A stretch of DNA of 64,000 nucleotides from Symsagittifera roscoffensis (Eukaryota > Xenacoelomorpha > Acoela > Convolutidae), in assembly GCF_963678635.1 (NCBI RefSeq), contig NC_087067.1:44641129-44705128 (forward strand), written 5' to 3'. A model generated the notes under the pieces. That model was given only the letters and a program-made list of their open reading frames with translations. It was not told the origin of the DNA and did no database searches. Of this stretch, positions 46,712-58,250 are shown piece by piece. How positions within the stretch are numbered: position 1 is the stretch's first letter; each line of letters opens with the position of its first letter. The position numbers were made by a program, and so were the translations under genes.

Positions 46712-46873
46712 CCACGGGGGAAAGGACCAACACAAGAGCTGTACAGCTCATCACGGCGAACCGCTGTTGTGCCCCTGTTTAAGAACTACATGCAATTTTT
46801 TTGGTTATTTTTCTGGGCTGGGTAATGTTGCTTCACCCTCAAGCAACGAGCACTGTACTCAAGCAACGAGTTC
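46712..46873 (-). repeat. tRNA-derived SINE, body fragment
   Basis: Reverse complement of the body of the SINE at 10,571, from CCACGGGGGAAAGG to CTCAAGCAACGAGCAC. CTCAAGCAACGAG then occurs a second time. The tRNA-like head is missing. Confidence 0.7.
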
Positions 46874-49130
46874 AAAAAATATTTCAGAAAAACTCGTAAG
46901 AACATGCTGCTGTAATTAGGTTAACAAAAATGGTACTTTTGAGGAATTGCTGCAACTGATATAGTTTAATCCTATTTTCTCCAGAGACTTAGTTATATAT
47001 TTGATATTCAATTTAAAGATGTAAAATGAGCTTTATAATGCAACCTTAAACCATGCCTATTACCAGAGTTATGTCAAAAAGCACATCAGAGGCTTGGCTC
47101 CACTTTCTTAGATTGGCATAAAAGGTTTTGTCCATTTTGAAAGTCGCCCTGTTTTGCCAAATCTGGAACAGGTATTGTGTTGCTTCTGTAACAAAACGCT
47201 GATTAATCTAGTTGATTCAAGCTAATACAGTATAACACCAGACTAAGAGGATAGTATCAACCAAAGCTCTATATATTCATTTCATAAATTTTTGTCCAGT
47301 AGGGACGATTATTCAATGTTGTTTACTTGTTTATTTTGCTGATATTGCTTGCCTTGTTTCAATGAAAAAAAGGGGAGTGGACACTCGGATGAAATTCAGT
47401 TATCATTTTTAATTTTTTTTTAATTGCATTAGATCATTATGTATTTTTTCGTAAAGAATAAACTCATCTGTGCAGAAAATTTGACAATAGCAGCTAATAA
47501 AAACTAACAATCAAAAAATATTTGGATGCTTCAAATTTTTTTTTCAGCCCGCATTTGAGTGAAGGATATCTCCGCCTACATGCACAGAACTAGCAGCAAA
47601 TTTTCTCCACTCAAAACTACAAAAGAAACTTCATTAGCATTACCATGAGAAGATTAACCGACTTTCTTTTTCAGTTTCAAAATCATTGACTACAAAATTA
47701 AGCTTGACTAATATATTAAGATTGGCTAACATATTCACAATAACAGATTTTTTTTTGCTAATCATGCCGAAAAGCAAACACGCATTATAACTGTGTACTC
47801 CGGGCTTACTGATTAGGCATATGTGCCGTTTAGCATTTGCAATGGCATTAAATGTTTGGTACTAAAAGCTTCAGAACACTCCAATCAATCAGATCCTAAA
47901 AATTGCGCACTACCGACCGACAATTTTATTCAGAAACAAAGTCAGCGCCAAAATTGCAATCTTGCATCAATGTTATTCTATTGGATTACAAATAAAATTG
48001 TTCATTTTTCAATTGAAAAGGTACTAGAGATTATATAAAACGATCTTCAATGCTATTGTGAAAGAAGCACCTTCTGGACTAAAATAGCTTAATATTTTTT
48101 TGCCGAAATCGGTTAGAAATGAGGAAAAATGATTTCAAAAATGTATATAATAAGCAATAAATTATTGATTGCTTTTGATCATCTTCACACGAATTGTCTA
48201 TGAACTTTAACCAATCCATGTGATGAAAATCTATTATCATCGTTCAAGATCATTCTTTTTATGCCAAGTTGAGCGGCATTGTTTGCTGAAAATATTATAA
48301 AAGAACAATTAATCACCAATGATGCGTATAAATTTTGTCAATTTAAGCTATTTCTTCCTTTTATTGCACGTAACGCCCTGTTTGGGAAAAAACGCAAAAA
48401 AATCGGTGTTTTTACAGATGGCAGATTTTTTTGTGGCGGATCTGTGGAATTATTAAATATTTTTTTGTTTTGTCACATTTTCGGAGAGTAGTTTTATTAT
48501 GATTTGCAAAAGAGACAATGCCCTTTTTAGTTTAATATTTATTATTCCACGCCCCCTGCTGAAATAAAGATACCTGTCTAGCAATTACACGCCATTGTAG
48601 TCTTGTTCACCCTGTAATATATTTTAATATACTCTCAGTGGCTTGTATTACAAGTTTAAACTAACACTGCATTATACTTACTGAAAGGGTTGGTTGTCAT
48701 TTTTTCGGTACTTGGACCTGATATCTATTTCTTAAACCCAATTTTACCATGGTCAAAGGACGTGAAATTTTACGCCCGGGGTCGGGTTGAAATAATTCTA
48801 AAGTATATTGTACATTATTCTTTACAGTACCAGTGCTAATCACAAAGTTCGACAGCATTGAGAGAAGGCCGAAGTCTAACTATGTCTTAAAATTAGGATA
48901 CCCAGAAATGGGTTTGAAGTTATAACTTATAACATCTCTCAGGAAAAATGATCGGATACGAGCCTTTTTTGAAGTGAAATAATTCAATTATTAGTATCCT
49001 TTTCCCATTTTTGACTTTAGAAAGTATTCCTTAATGATACACATTCTGTCATATTTTTACCTGATTTCATGAACTTACTTAAATATTTGGGATCAAAGAG
49101 TTAATTTAACCGCGAAACAAATATTTTTAA
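46874..49130. other. No supported gene
   Basis: AT-rich. Frames at 47,823-48,038 and 48,279-48,491 lack motifs and clear splice sites; the first ends at AAAAG/GTACTA, which could be a donor. Confidence 0.4.
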
Positions 49131-49251
49131 ATGTCTACCTCGTCCATTAACTTCACAGCTTTTCGTCGTCATCTTTATAAATTTACTCCAACTTTGACCC
49201 AATTTACCGCGGTTTTCTTTCTCGCATTCAATCTTCTATTTGGAGCAACAG
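49131..49251 (+). CDS. Signal-peptide exon, probable first coding exon of the multi-Ig gene
   Basis: ATG, 40 codons and one base, then GTTTGA as a weak phase-1 donor. The encoded leader is long, with the hydrophobic core FTAVFFLAFNLLFGATG at its end. Joining in phase 1 to the Ig1 exon at 52,728 puts a plausible signal-peptidase site at GATA-YTQ, right before the first Ig strand. A phase-1 intron after the signal peptide is the usual arrangement in Ig-superfamily genes. The link spans 3.5 kb and is inferred; an intervening exon is possible. Confidence 0.5.
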
Positions 49252-51499
49252 GTTTGATACATTTTACGCTAATTTGAGTTTTTGATTGTATTAGTTTTTG
49301 CAACTGATAGCTAAAAATCAATATTCATATTATCGTTACGAAGTTCTGAAAAAAAACTTTATTATGCATTTTTTATACTGTTTTTGTATTGAAATTTTCC
49401 GTTTTCAAAAGTTTTCTTTCTTGTCAAGTTTATTGTCCGAAAATTGGACATATTTTTCATCACAGTTGTAGCATTTTTGTAATGTTATTTACGGCTAGAC
49501 AACAGGTAGCAATGACTAAGAAGACGACTTCTGCCGATAAAGCCTTTACTGAGATTAGGTCTTAAGCAGACCGGTTTTTTAGCGGAACGATCGTCAGCAG
49601 ACCTAAGCAATTCAGAAGTCAGAGAGTTAGCATCAAACGCGTCATTGACAAGTAGCAATATTTGCTCCGTTTCGCTATGCTGCGCTTATATTCGGCACAA
49701 GAGGAATATTTCAAGTGAATCAGTGTTCAACTTGTGTCTAGATTTTTGTCTACAAACGGTTAGCTATTTTACTTAATTAAGGAAGCTCAACCCCAAAGTA
49801 GGCGTCTTTATACGTCTGTCAATGAAATATGCGTCAGTTGCAATTCGTAGTTTTATCTACCAATGATGATATCTGAGATATAAAACACAATACTTGACTC
49901 GATGGGTTTGCAAGTTACAATTTATCTAGCCTCCATTTAACTCTGACGTCAGCTGCACAAAATTTGAAAAATAGTCATGAAAGGGTTAAATTACTGAAAA
50001 TTATGCCAGAAAAGAGTTTGGCATCTTTCTATAAAAAAAGCATAAAGTATTGAAAATATCTAAGAATCAATAGTAGACAGTTTAATTAAGAAGTAATTTG
50101 AAGTAGTTTTTGTAGTAATCGAAGTAAAATGTTGAAGTAGTTTTTGTGCCGCCAATTAGTGATGAAAATCTTAGTTTTTGTAAGAATATAAAATTTAAAT
50201 AAATCAATGACACTGACTTTTAGTTTTTTTTTGCTATAAAAACGTTGCTTCAGAGCACCGATTAGAAAAAAGTTTGAAAAAAACCGACATATCTTAACCC
50301 TATGTAAAAAAAATACGAAAAAAAAATTTAGATTCAAGTTAAAATAAACTGGGCCATATCGAGACATGGTTTAAACTTTTGCTGTCATTCATTTTTGAAT
50401 TTGGGAAAACTCTAATTCTGTCACCTCGTTAACCTATTTTTTAACACAGGCAGCTAAATTTTGTAAAGTTTGTGAAATATAGTTGAGTTATCCTCAAACT
50501 TTTTACGACATGAGCTTTTGTTTCTTTTGTACAAATTATGTATGTTTTCTGCATTATTTACACATTACAAAAGCCTTTTAGTTTGAGTAAATGCAGTTTT
50601 ATTTCTTGCAGATGAGGAAATATGCAAAAATTTGATGATTCGACCAAAAACGTATCTGAGGAGCCATAATTTTTTTTAAAATTCAAATGTAGATCTGTTT
50701 TCGTATGTGTATGCTTTAATAACTCTTTGTATAAACACTGCTTGTATCACGGCGAAGACTCAGCTGTTTCGACTGCCCTTTAACTGGTCTCGAAAAACAT
50801 TTTGGCAAGTTTTAACATTTGTTTCTATTTCCTCCGTAACAACCGACAGTTACAATTAGCTGTTATCAAAATCATTTGAACAATTAGTTTACCTCAAATT
50901 AAAATGCAGTGATGTTAGGTGCGCGATCAATTTTTCGATGTTTTCATCAATTCTTGAAGTTCTACAAAAGTAGTCTAGAATGTGACCAGACTGGCGGTTT
51001 TCAAATTTCGATAAGTTTTTAAGAATGATCTCACCTAAAAAAAATCTATTTTAAATGAAAGAGTCAAAAATCATCAAAGGGATTAAAATAATGTTTCTTG
51101 GATCGCTAAAATTGGTCTGACTAAAAATACAACAAACAAAAATCAGAAACATAGTACAATTGTATTTATCATACTTTACAGAATTATTTAATAGTGAAAA
51201 ATTTTCAATTAGTGAGTGCTTTCGTGGCGAATGTTTGTATAGACACCAATCAAACTATGAGTTTCTCTAGAATACCTTAATAAAAACATGTGTCCGCTAG
51301 TTTTGAACAACAGTATTGGAATGTCGCTGATTAAAGTGTTAATCAAAGCTACTGGGATTTATTGGGTGTCTTCATGAGATCTCTCATTATGTTTTAGCTT
51401 TTTTTTTAGCTTAGAGTTGATTTCAGAGCACGTTTTTTTTCGATTAAAATCAAAATGCTTGGTGTGCTTGTCTTTGCTGAAGTCACTTTGACATCGTCG
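49252..51499. other. Probable intron 1 of the multi-Ig gene, first part
   Basis: AT-rich. Contains a weak imperfect hairpin near 49,540-49,600 (AGGTCT...AGACCT) and a Helentron-like fragment at 50,736. A 93-residue minus-strand frame at 50,086-50,367 is Lys/Phe-rich and chance-like. Confidence 0.4.
50736..50782 (-). mobile_element. Helentron-like family H, 3'-end fragment
   Basis: CACTGCTTGTATCACGGCG and TTTCGACTGCCCTTT match the terminus and subterminal block of family H; the body is absent. Confidence 0.4.
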
Positions 51500-51516
51500 T
51501 GCTCTTAGTTTCGAAA

Positions 51517-51985
51517 AGCTTAAACTATTCAATCAGAAAGACACTAAATTGTTTCTTCACACAGAAACAGAAAGGCATGCTCAAGTCTTGGGCCATCTGA
51601 AAATTGATAAAGGTGGGTTGGCCACTGCTTTTTCTAGCAGTGAAAGAAAAAGAACAGCGAGTAATAAATGAAGATCTGAAGCATCTGTCGTGATACATTG
51701 GTTTCTTGAAAGAACAGCAAAAAATGTACTGTTTCCAAGTGGAGTTACTTGGAAACAGATCTGTATTCGCACCAGTTGATTTCGCGGGAAGAAAAGAAAC
51801 AAACAATACGTTAAATTAGGCAATTTATTCGATACTAGCCCTGAAAACAAAAATTTGTTCCGAACACCAAAATTGATTTAAAAAAAAAACATTATAAAAA
51901 AGCCAGATGAGCTGGAGTGCTATTTGTTTTTGGAGGCATTGTAATTGTTGTCGCAGCTGCAATAAAATATTTCACAAAAAAATAA
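51517..51985 (+). pseudogene. Decayed exon-like block ending in a membrane segment
   Basis: Two successive + frames (51,517-51,676, about 50 codons, LFLHTETERHAQVLGHLK; then about 51,670-51,780, WFLERTAKNVLFPSG) are interrupted by stops. At 51,911-51,985, 24 codons after a TGA encode VLFVFGGIVIVVAAAIKYF and then TKK and TAA: a membrane helix with a basic end. At 51,728-51,757 a perfect 12-bp hairpin (CTGTTTCCAAGT and complement) is present. Possibly a dead type I membrane protein gene; family unknown. Confidence 0.3.
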
Positions 51986-52029
51986 GTGCTAAAATAAAAC
52001 GATGCTAAAATAAAACACTGCAGGCAATT

Positions 52030-52305
52030 TTTTGAAGAAACATGCCAAAAAAGACGTTTTAGGCACTTTTGAAGACAATTTTGACCAAAAAATGGTGTTT
52101 TCTTTCGCGCGCTTCCACCTCAAAATTATTCCATATGTTGGCGCCGATCCGAGGGTGCCTTTAGAAAACTTTTAGGGTCAACCAGCCAAAATAGAGGTTT
52201 TAAAATAGTACCAACGGGGCGATCCTTGAGGTAGTCAGGGGGTGGAATCCCCGAGGGAAGTGAGCGTCTGCCCCCCCCCCCCACCCGCTTCTAATTTAAA
52301 TCTGC
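52030..52305 (-). mobile_element. hAT-type MITE, reverse copy
   Basis: Reverse complement of the shared text: GCGCGCTTCC, TTGGCGCCGATCC and a CCCCCCCCCC run before a diverged TAAATCTGCTACTG end. Confidence 0.55.
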
Positions 52306-52499
52306 TACTGCCTATTTCTCTCAGTCAAAAGGTTGCCGTTTGAGGCTAACAGTGGTTGTGCTAGGTGCTTTTGGATGCAGTTACATCACCTATTTCAAAA
52401 AAAAAACTGTACTTTGTTCTTCAGCCGTGGTCCTTTAGCTTTTCTGTAAACTGCGTTTAGACAATTATACACTGCAGTAGTGGATGGTGAAAGGTGGTA

Positions 52500-52702
52500 G
52501 AATTTTTTTCTTTGAGAGTTTGACCCCCTGACCGCCATTTTGTTCTTTTTTTTGGCTTCCGTTTTTAGTTTACAACTCTAAACGTTTTCTAAAGGCGTGC
52601 GTCCGATTGGAGATCAAAACCTTCCAAAAACTTCCTAAAAAGCTCGTATTTCTTTTTCGAAACCCCCCACCCCTCACGAAACTCCTAAATCCTCGCCTGG
52701 TG
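52500..52702 (+). mobile_element. hAT-type MITE remnant beside the Ig1 acceptor
   Basis: GACCCCCTGACCGCC, GTTTTCTAAAGGCG and CCCCCCACCCCTC...CTAAATCC...CCTGG follow the order of the MITE. It ends 25 bases before the Ig1 exon. Confidence 0.4.
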
Positions 52703-52727
52703 CACTGTGACTATGATACTGTTTCAG

Positions 52728-52954
52728 CCTACACTCAAGAGGCGGAGATCCTCATGCCGACAGACATCTACGCCGTCAAGGGGGTGGAACAGGACGCCAT
52801 CCTGGAGTGCCAGATATCTGGATTCACCCCACCTGGTGATGGAAGTGACACTTCGTCTGGGGACCAGTGGAGCATCACGTGGCACAAGGAGGGGGAGGAC
52901 TTCTCTCTTGTGACCAACTTCATCGGGCTCACTTATTCGGTCGATAAAAACAAG
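52728..52954 (+). CDS. Multi-Ig protein: Ig domain 1, first half
   Basis: Acceptor ACTGTTTCAG (phase 1) to donor AACAAG/GTACGC (phase 0), 75 codons of GC-rich coding sequence. It shows Ig strands A to D: A/A' (AEILMPTDIYAVKGVEQD), B strand with Cys (AILEC), a Gly/Ser-rich B-C loop, C strand with Trp (WSITWHKEG). The intron falls in the middle of the domain; the rest is the exon at 57,645, in phase. Extracellular, likely adhesion or recognition. Resemblance to the nephrin/Kirrel style of Ig domain is an impression, not a match. Confidence 0.85.
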
Positions 52955-53652
52955 GTACGCATTATTTAAAAAACTCAACTTATTTTGCTTGCTTTGATTT
53001 CGTTACTCACTTCTAATTCATTGGAAAACTAACTTGTAAAATATTTAGATAAAATCATTCGTTATTGAAAACATCGACTGAAAAGACTTTCAAAAAACAA
53101 AGAAATTTCAAGAAAAAAATTTAAAACCTAACAGAAAAAGAACCTGAAGCCTTTTCTGACCCTTTAATAATATTCAATACAGACTTTGAGTTTTCAACAG
53201 GTTTTCTCCCATGATTTTAGTTTCAATTCTTCCCGCTTTTTCCAGTTTAACATTGCTTCCAACTGCATCCTAATTTTACTCTCTCTGAAAATTGAACTAC
53301 TTTCAGTTGCCGCATTGCAATGAATTGCTTCTTTTTTTCTTCTTATTGCCTCTTTGAACTGACCTTCCAAGCTCTTTTATGTTACATTGAAGTTCACCTT
53401 TCACCTTTAATTTTCTAACCAGAACTTCAGAAATTTTTAGTTCGACCTATGTCAAATATTCAAAATAAGGTTCAAATCTTGTAGACGGATTTAAATTTGC
53501 CTTTTCTCATTAGAAGTTAAAACTGACATGTCAAAATTTGACCTTTGAACTTTTATGTTGTCATATAACCAAAGTTATACCTAGAGTTTTCAGTGTTACT
53601 TTCAGTGGACACATGACCTCCTGACTGATGATTTGTTGTGTTTCTGATCCAG

Positions 53653-53923
53653 CAAGTTTGCAAGTGGGATCTCAACCGACAGAATAGGAGAGAGTGGTGC
53701 TTCGACAGAGGAGACCCCCTCGTCCCCACTCTTACATCATTATCAACCCCTCCCCACGACAACAAAAAACACTGCACAGTACGATGAACAACCGCAACCC
53801 CCCCCCCCCCAGCCCCCAGCCCCCAGCCCCCACCTCGTGCCCAAGATTTATTATTCATTTTCTGATATTGCTTCTCTCAGGAGGGGCTGCCAATACAAAA
53901 CCATCTATAATTCAACTGAATAA
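53653..53923 (+). CDS. Pro-rich exon-like frame inside the Ig1 intron
   Basis: After a good acceptor (TTTCTGATCCAG) one frame, phase 2, is open for 89 codons to TAA at 53,921: Ser/Thr-rich (STEETPSSPLLHHYQPLP), then Pro-rich around a C run (QPQPPPPQPPAPSPHL), then PKIYYSFSDIASL. It looks like a cytoplasmic tail or linker. The Ig1 first-half donor is phase 0, in which this block would read 44 other codons and stop, so it is not a simple alternative 3' exon of the Ig gene. It may be a remnant of another gene. The C-run length is uncertain but lies after more than 40 open codons. Confidence 0.35.
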
Positions 53924-54093
53924 AAAAATCTAATAACAAGTCAAAATCTATGATAGCAAGCCAAAAAATTTGCTGACCAAGCTCAGGTTGTTACAAAAGC
54001 TTCGAATTTCCGAGAAGTCAATTTAATGCGGTTGAATTACAAATGGATTACAACCTGTAGTAGTATTGACAAATGAATAACATTTATTGAAAG

Positions 54094-54357
54094 CAGGGGC
54101 GGATTTAACGGACCCCTTTTCTCTCAGCGATTCGAGCATCTCGGGATTTTGAGATACTTGATACTATTTTACTTCCATTTTGAATTGCTCAACGAACCAA
54201 AAACTTTTAAAGTCGCTTTAGTTGCTAATAAACAAAAAAATCTAGGAGGGAGCGCGCACCAAAAAAAAATGCATTTTTTTTGGTCAAAACCTTGCAAAAA
54301 GTGCCAAAAAATCCCCCTTTTTTAAATCCCCCATTAAAAACTTTAGATCGGCCCCTG
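54094..54357 (+). mobile_element. hAT-type MITE, short copy
   Basis: CAGGGGCGGATTTAAC at the 5' end and CTTTAGATCGGCCCCTG at the 3' end. Flanks TTGAAAG and ATTTGAAA are only suggestive of a target duplication. Lies in the intron between the Ig1 halves. Confidence 0.7.
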
Positions 54358-55228
54358 ATTTGAAAAATATACCCAAAATTTTCATCCCAGATGAAACTGA
54401 GAGACATTTATCATCATCGTAGCATCAAAATTAGACCAAATTTACATATGATCACATCATGATAGTCATATTTCTCACATCACGTATGAAATAATTTGTT
54501 GGAAATGTCTGGTAATGAGTGCTTAGGTTTTTAATTTCACAGGAAGACACAGAATTAGCGCAAAAAGCTTGAATTTGAGTTTCGTCCACAGTTTAAGAAA
54601 GTGAGATAGTTTTTGGTCTGACCTCTGAGAGTGGGTAGGAACTTGATCTTTGGTTAGATTTTTCTTCTTTTTGCTGTTTCGCGAGTACTATATCAAATTG
54701 AAACCCTTTCACTGGTGATGCAAGTGATAATAAAAATTTCTAAAAAATTTTCTCAGTTGTTTTCAAATTTTTTTAGAAATTTTTCATATAATGTATGAAT
54801 GAAACTGTTGTCAAATGTAACTAAACTGCTTGTTCGAACAATTTTTTTCAAATCTTATCACACCATACCAAAACGCAATGCAAATTGAAAAAGTTGAAAC
54901 AATCCACTGAAGGCGACAAATTGTCTTGATTGAAAACTCATTGCATGCGACACTCTGTCACAGTGAGCAAAAGCATCATTTCGTCGCCAGACAGTTTTTG
55001 ACCACAATTTGTTGCTACAGTTATTGATTTAGTTCCTTGAAACATTTCTGATCGAATGGTCGCCTGAAAAAATTAACACAGGTTGTTTCAAGATTAAAAA
55101 TTTAAGATACTAGTAAAATTCGAATAGCGCTAAAAACTCAAAAATCGCAACAGAGTTTTTATGAAAGCAGCCATTTGCCATGATTTCAGCCTAAAATCAA
55201 TGAAACAAGTCCAGTTTTTAAATTTAAA
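54358..55228. other. Intron sequence, no exon seen
   Basis: AT-rich. Near 54,690 the words TATATCAAATTGAAACCC resemble family K text. Confidence 0.4.
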
Positions 55229-55734
55229 CAAGACTGCTCGGATCAGGGTGAAGCCTTAAATGTTCCGACTGCCTTTTAAGGTCTATGGAGCAGTAATAAT
55301 ATGAAAAAAATAAATGCAAGGAAAAAAAGCAGAATTTGAAATTTTTTTGATGAAATCATCCCCTCACACGCCATATAAAGTACAAAAGAATAAATTTCGC
55401 TCTTTTTAACAAATCATTTATGGTAAATAAGCTTCTTTCAACTAATTTGGAAAGATTTTTAAGACTCGATAAGACTCAGCTTACGCGTTAATATCGCGAA
55501 ATATATTACGCGTTAATTGATCTAAATGGCAATTTTTAAGCCCTCATAACTTTACAAAAAATGATCACAGATGAAATGTTTTTTTTTCAACTTTAATTTC
55601 AAGACAATAATATCTTTGGAATGATATAAAAAATTTCCGTCAAAAATGGCTAGTGAAAAAGTCGAAATTTGTCTGGAGAAAAAAAACCATCCCGAGCCCA
55701 AATATTCCGTTACTTTTGTTACGAGAGTCGGAAC
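55229..55734 (-). mobile_element. Helentron-like element, family H, copy H6
   Basis: Same plan as H3-H5 but more diverged: 3' end ...GAGCAGTCTTG, 5' end GTTCCGACTCTCGTAACA, flanked by AA on both sides. The palindromic 5' subterminal (CTTTCGATACGAAAG) has decayed. Lies in the intron between the Ig1 halves. Confidence 0.7.
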
Positions 55735-57644
55735 AAAAAGAATTAAGAAAATTTGACGTAAAGCTACAATCCGTTAGAAACAACATTTGATCAATGAGGG
55801 AGAAAAGACAATTCGTTCTTTTTTTCGACAACTCGAAACCAGCGACATTTCATAGCAGCACAATGAGCGGCAAGCACTATTTCACTTGCACTATACCTCT
55901 CGTGACGAATGCAAACGAAGCTGAGCAAGCAATCGCTACTTCCTGATTCTTTCTAACGAATTTTTGCTTGTTAAATGGGTTACAGTCAATGAATTGTCAT
56001 TTTTTTCTAAACAGTACTAGTTGTTGTTTTCGCCAAATGAGATGATAAACTCTCTACATATCCTTTTGTCAAATCTTTTTTCTTAATACAAGCATTATTC
56101 ACGGTGAAACGCAAAATGCAAGAAAATTACAGAGAACTTAAGCTAATTGAATGTATTCAAATTTGCTTCAAAAGCATTGATCTGTCAAATTTCGTTTATT
56201 TTTTTCGACCGTTTTTTAATCAGAAAGAAGAGTTGTCACTTTTTATTATGCGTTCTTCATTTTTGTAACAATATTTTTCCAAACTTTACATTGGTTGTTG
56301 AGCACCATAATGCATACATTATTTTTTAAATGGTGTAAGCTAATCGTACCATACTTTAATGAGTTGAACTACAATGACAAAAAGTTGGATCTTTTTTATA
56401 AGTTTCAAAACAATTTGTCGTCTCCATTTTTCCATTTCCAAGTTATTCAATGAAAAAGTAATGTAGTCTGACTTTCCCGCACATTGATTTTTGGTACTCA
56501 TTTTTCTAACCCCGGTCACTTGGTGTTTGTTTTGGGGGAAATTGTTCACATCTCAATGAACGCTTGTCAAGTACAATTCGAATTACATTTTGTATAATTG
56601 GAATGGTTAAATTAGCAAGATATTCATTTTCCCCATACACACGATAAATTTCATTAGGTGTTCATTAGGAAAGATTCTTCTGACTTTGGTTAAGTCTAAG
56701 TGTACAACTACCTGTACCTGATCAGAAATCAATTATAATTGTGAAGTTGGGATTTTATGAGTGGAATTGTAATTACATTATTGCAGTCCTATTGAAAAGT
56801 GTCTTGCATAGTCCCAACTGACGTAATTGAGATTGGTATTAGATTTCAAAAAGCCCTAGGGGATGGAAACTGCCGCAAAAAGTGGCGGAAATGGACACAG
56901 CCAGCTAAAAGTCCTTTTAATCAGCTCTAAGCCAAGACCCCCATTTATCTATTAAAAAATCACCAAGGTTAAAATTATAAAGAAAAATTTGCAGTCTAAC
57001 ACTAAGTGAAAAAACGATTCAAACTAAAATTGATGAGCTCATTCGGTTTAGTGGTAATCTGTTTGATACATCAAAATTTCTCGGTGAGTGTTGAAAAGTC
57101 GACGTTCTTAAAATCGCATCGATTGAACAGGGATTGTTGTTTGTAAAAGAACGGCAAATTCCTTAAGTCATTTAATACCTCATGAAAAAAACCACCACAG
57201 TACCTAAACTCAGAGCGTAAGTTAGCTTTGTCTGGAAAATTGATCCAAAATAGATTCATTGTTGTATGCATGTGGCATTTGTTATTTGTGCATGTTTCTT
57301 TCTGTTTGATACCATGAAGAAGACTATGCATGGATACATGATCTGAACCAACATTTTAGAGATATCAGCATCAAAAAGCTCTGGGGTTTAGCTTTGCAGG
57401 TAATTGAAAGGGGTTTTATTGCTGATGTCAAAATTATCAGCGCCACTATAGTTGTATATTATATTTTTTTCCGATCAATATAAACGTTTGCGATATCCTT
57501 GCCGAGTGTCATTTATTAGATGCATGGTCGTTTCAAAATCACTTCATACATGTCTTGAACTTTTTTCACGTCGTGTATTTTGTGCGAAAAAAATTGCAAA
57601 CTTTTTGTGGTATTCACATTTGAACCTTAAACCTTTTTTTTCAG
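55735..57644. other. Intron sequence, no exon seen
   Basis: AT-rich. A minus-strand frame at 57,071-57,331 (86 residues) has mixed composition but no motif or splice support. Confidence 0.4.
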
Positions 57645-57786
57645 TATCAGTTCAGAAACGTGTCAGAAGGCTCTGGAGTCTGTTCATTCATCATCCGCAA
57701 TTTCGACCAATCAGACGAGGGCAACTATTCGGTGTCTGTTGAGTACAAACAGAAGCGGACGAAATATGTCTACCTACACATAGTTG
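57645..57786 (+). CDS. Multi-Ig protein: Ig domain 1, second half
   Basis: Acceptor CCTTTTTTTTCAG (phase 0) to donor GTTG/GTAAGT (phase 1), 47 codons and one base. Strands E to G: FIIRNFDQSDEGNYSVSVEY then KYVYLHIV. The DxGxY motif of strand F is intact (D-E-G-N-Y), but the canonical Cys two residues after Tyr is Val; a Cys appears earlier, in strand E (GVCSF). Phase and position join it to 52,728-52,954 and to Ig2. Confidence 0.85.
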
Positions 57787-58140
57787 GTAAGTTGACATTC
57801 AATAACAGGAAGTGTCATTCTTAAGCAAACGTTTTTGGCATATTACAAAATTTACTTCTTTTTGGCATATTACGAAATTTGCAACATGCATATGATTTGA
57901 CTGCGGTTTACAAACTTGTATTCATAAAAATCGCATTTGGTCAAAGAAATGAAAATTTTTTTGTGCCGTGCGATTATAACTCACCTTTCATGGCTCGAAG
58001 CTTAAATATTCTTTTAAATTTTTTTTTGTTTGAACAGAAGGTTTTTAGTTTATTTTTGAAAATTTTAAGTTTAATTCATGCAAACATTCCACATGACAAA
58101 AATTTTGAACGGCTGAAAATTTCACATGACAAAATTTCAG
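57787..58140. other. Intron between Ig1 and Ig2
   Basis: The frame stays open through much of this intron into the next exon, but its text (many K, F, L) is non-coding in style; the acceptor at 58,140 fits phase 1. Confidence 0.6.
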
Positions 58141-58250
58141 ATCAATCATATCCGAAGGAGTGTGAGATCACGAGCAACCTGCCCGACAGGATCCGAGAGG
58201 ACGAAGGAGATGTCACTCTCACGTGCACCTTCTACGAGGCATTTCCATTT
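58141..58250 (+). CDS. Multi-Ig protein: Ig domain 2, first half
   Basis: Acceptor ACAAAATTTCAG (phase 1, giving Asp with the previous G) to donor CCATTT/GTGAGT (phase 0), 36 codons. It starts with the interdomain text DQSYPKECEITSN, then LPDRIREDEGDVTLTC, the B strand with its Cys, and ends just before strand C. The extra Cys in the A strand (KEC) may pair with one in strand G of the next exon. Confidence 0.85.

Noticed and set aside
53553-53858. Gly/Trp-rich minus-strand frame
   Set aside because: It is the complement of the Pro-rich C run on the + strand, which has the better splice context and composition.
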